From: Penelope pileata
Lineage: Eukaryota; Chordata; Aves; Galliformes; Cracidae
NCBI GenBank assembly: GCA_013396635.1
Contig: WBMW01005075.1
Location: 27,420 to 91,419, forward strand
Length of the DNA stretch: 64,000 nucleotides
Reading direction: 5' to 3'
This document shows positions 63,760 to 64,000 of the stretch, one piece after another (the first letter of the stretch is position 1; every line of letters begins with the position of its first letter). A program made the translations under genes and the position numbers. The notes below the pieces were generated by a model. It was not told the origin of the DNA, searched no databases, and saw only the letters and a program-made list of their open reading frames with translations.

Positions 63760-64000
63760 TGTACTCATGTCAGAAATATGTCAATAATTTGCCAGGACGG
63801 TGTCTCTGATGAAAGCAGTTTTATTCGCAATTGCAATGGCGGGCGTCCTGCAAGCAGGGGCGTGCCTGCAGAAACAGTTTCACATCTCTTATGCCCTACG
63901 ACCCGACGCCCCCCTTCCTCCCCTGGTTCCTCATTGGCTGAGTACTTCATGTTCACAAAATCCATTCTCATAACCAACTTGCTATCTTAGCAGCCACCAA
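63760..64000 (-). mobile_element. Endogenous-retrovirus-type LTR, cut by the right edge
   Basis: Read on the minus strand from 64000 down, the order is that of an LTR. A promoter-like U3 has CCAAT (reverse of 63933-63937) and a TATA-like GCATAAGAG (63887-63895 in reverse). GC-rich DNA and an AATAAA signal (63820-63825 in reverse) follow about 65 bases on. Then comes a U5-like stretch ending near GAGTACA at 63760, so the plus strand starts TG there. Below 63760 no primer-binding site, gag or other retroviral coding sequence is recognisable. It is therefore probably a solo LTR, or its internal part lies elsewhere. The start of U3 is outside the window. The family is not assigned. Confidence 0.65.
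63820..63825 (-). promoter_or_regulatory. AATAAA polyadenylation signal in the LTR
   Basis: TTTATT on the plus strand reads AATAAA on the minus strand, in the same sense as COMMD10. It is followed by a GT-containing stretch, so it could end transcripts started in the LTR and, in principle, truncate COMMD10 pre-mRNA within an early intron. Confidence 0.6.

Larger units (their letters stand above)
61658..64000 (-). other. COMMD10: Part of COMMD10 upstream intron
   Basis: The sequence above the 61657 acceptor must be intron on the minus strand for at least the 2.3 kb visible, because no sequence resembling the first 44 or so COMMD10 residues was found. It holds a CR1 fragment (62536-62885), a GC-richer patch with short direct repeats (63130-63250) and an LTR running off the right edge. 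Confidence 0.75.

Overview
This is vertebrate, almost certainly bird, non-coding DNA with three short exons of one conserved gene. The bird assignment rests on the repeats: at least thirteen chicken-repeat-1 (CR1) LINE copies, many with the diagnostic 3' tail built from ATTCTATG units, and two copies of a mariner-type DNA transposon whose ends resemble the chicken element Galluhop. This suggests a galliform such as chicken, turkey or a relative. No bacterial operon, CRISPR array, tRNA or rRNA gene was seen. Three stretches of N (one of 556, two single bases) show this is a draft assembly.

The gene is COMMD10, read on the minus strand. I recognise exons at 61547-61657, 59785-59940 and 46620-46730. 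They are 111, 156 and 111 bases long, all begin and end in phase 0, and are bounded by AG/GT splice sites. Together they encode about residues 45 to 170 of a protein that is about 202 residues long in its family, including the start of the COMM domain. The first coding exon or exons lie beyond 64000. The last 32 or so residues were not found below 46620, so 1-46619 is best read as the large 3' intron, perhaps running past the window. COMMD10 is a subunit of the Commander (CCC) endosomal recycling complex. In birds the gene is expected on chromosome Z (from memory).

Repeats from left to right: a truncated mariner copy (1-170); an old, internally deleted CR1 (6806-9745) split by a younger CR1 (8634-9328); an ancient amniote-type CR1 (about 13105-13880); a mariner element with both ends (19060-19594); CR1 fragments near 26.4, 28.3 and 31.5 kb; a long young CR1 on the minus strand holding the assembly gap (33947-35601); a near-identical CR1 on the plus strand (38736-39493); more CR1 fragments near 44.1, 47.5, 48.3, 50.6 and 62.7 kb; and an endogenous-retrovirus-type LTR entering from the right edge (63760-64000). 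The rest is AT-rich unique-looking sequence in which I can support nothing.

I did not find an undescribed biological system. The most informative observations are the inverted pair of about 96% identical CR1 copies flanking 4 kb of intron, the reading-frame break both copies share, the nested CR1 with a 5-base target duplication, and the fully symmetric COMMD10 exons, one of which has a weak donor site.
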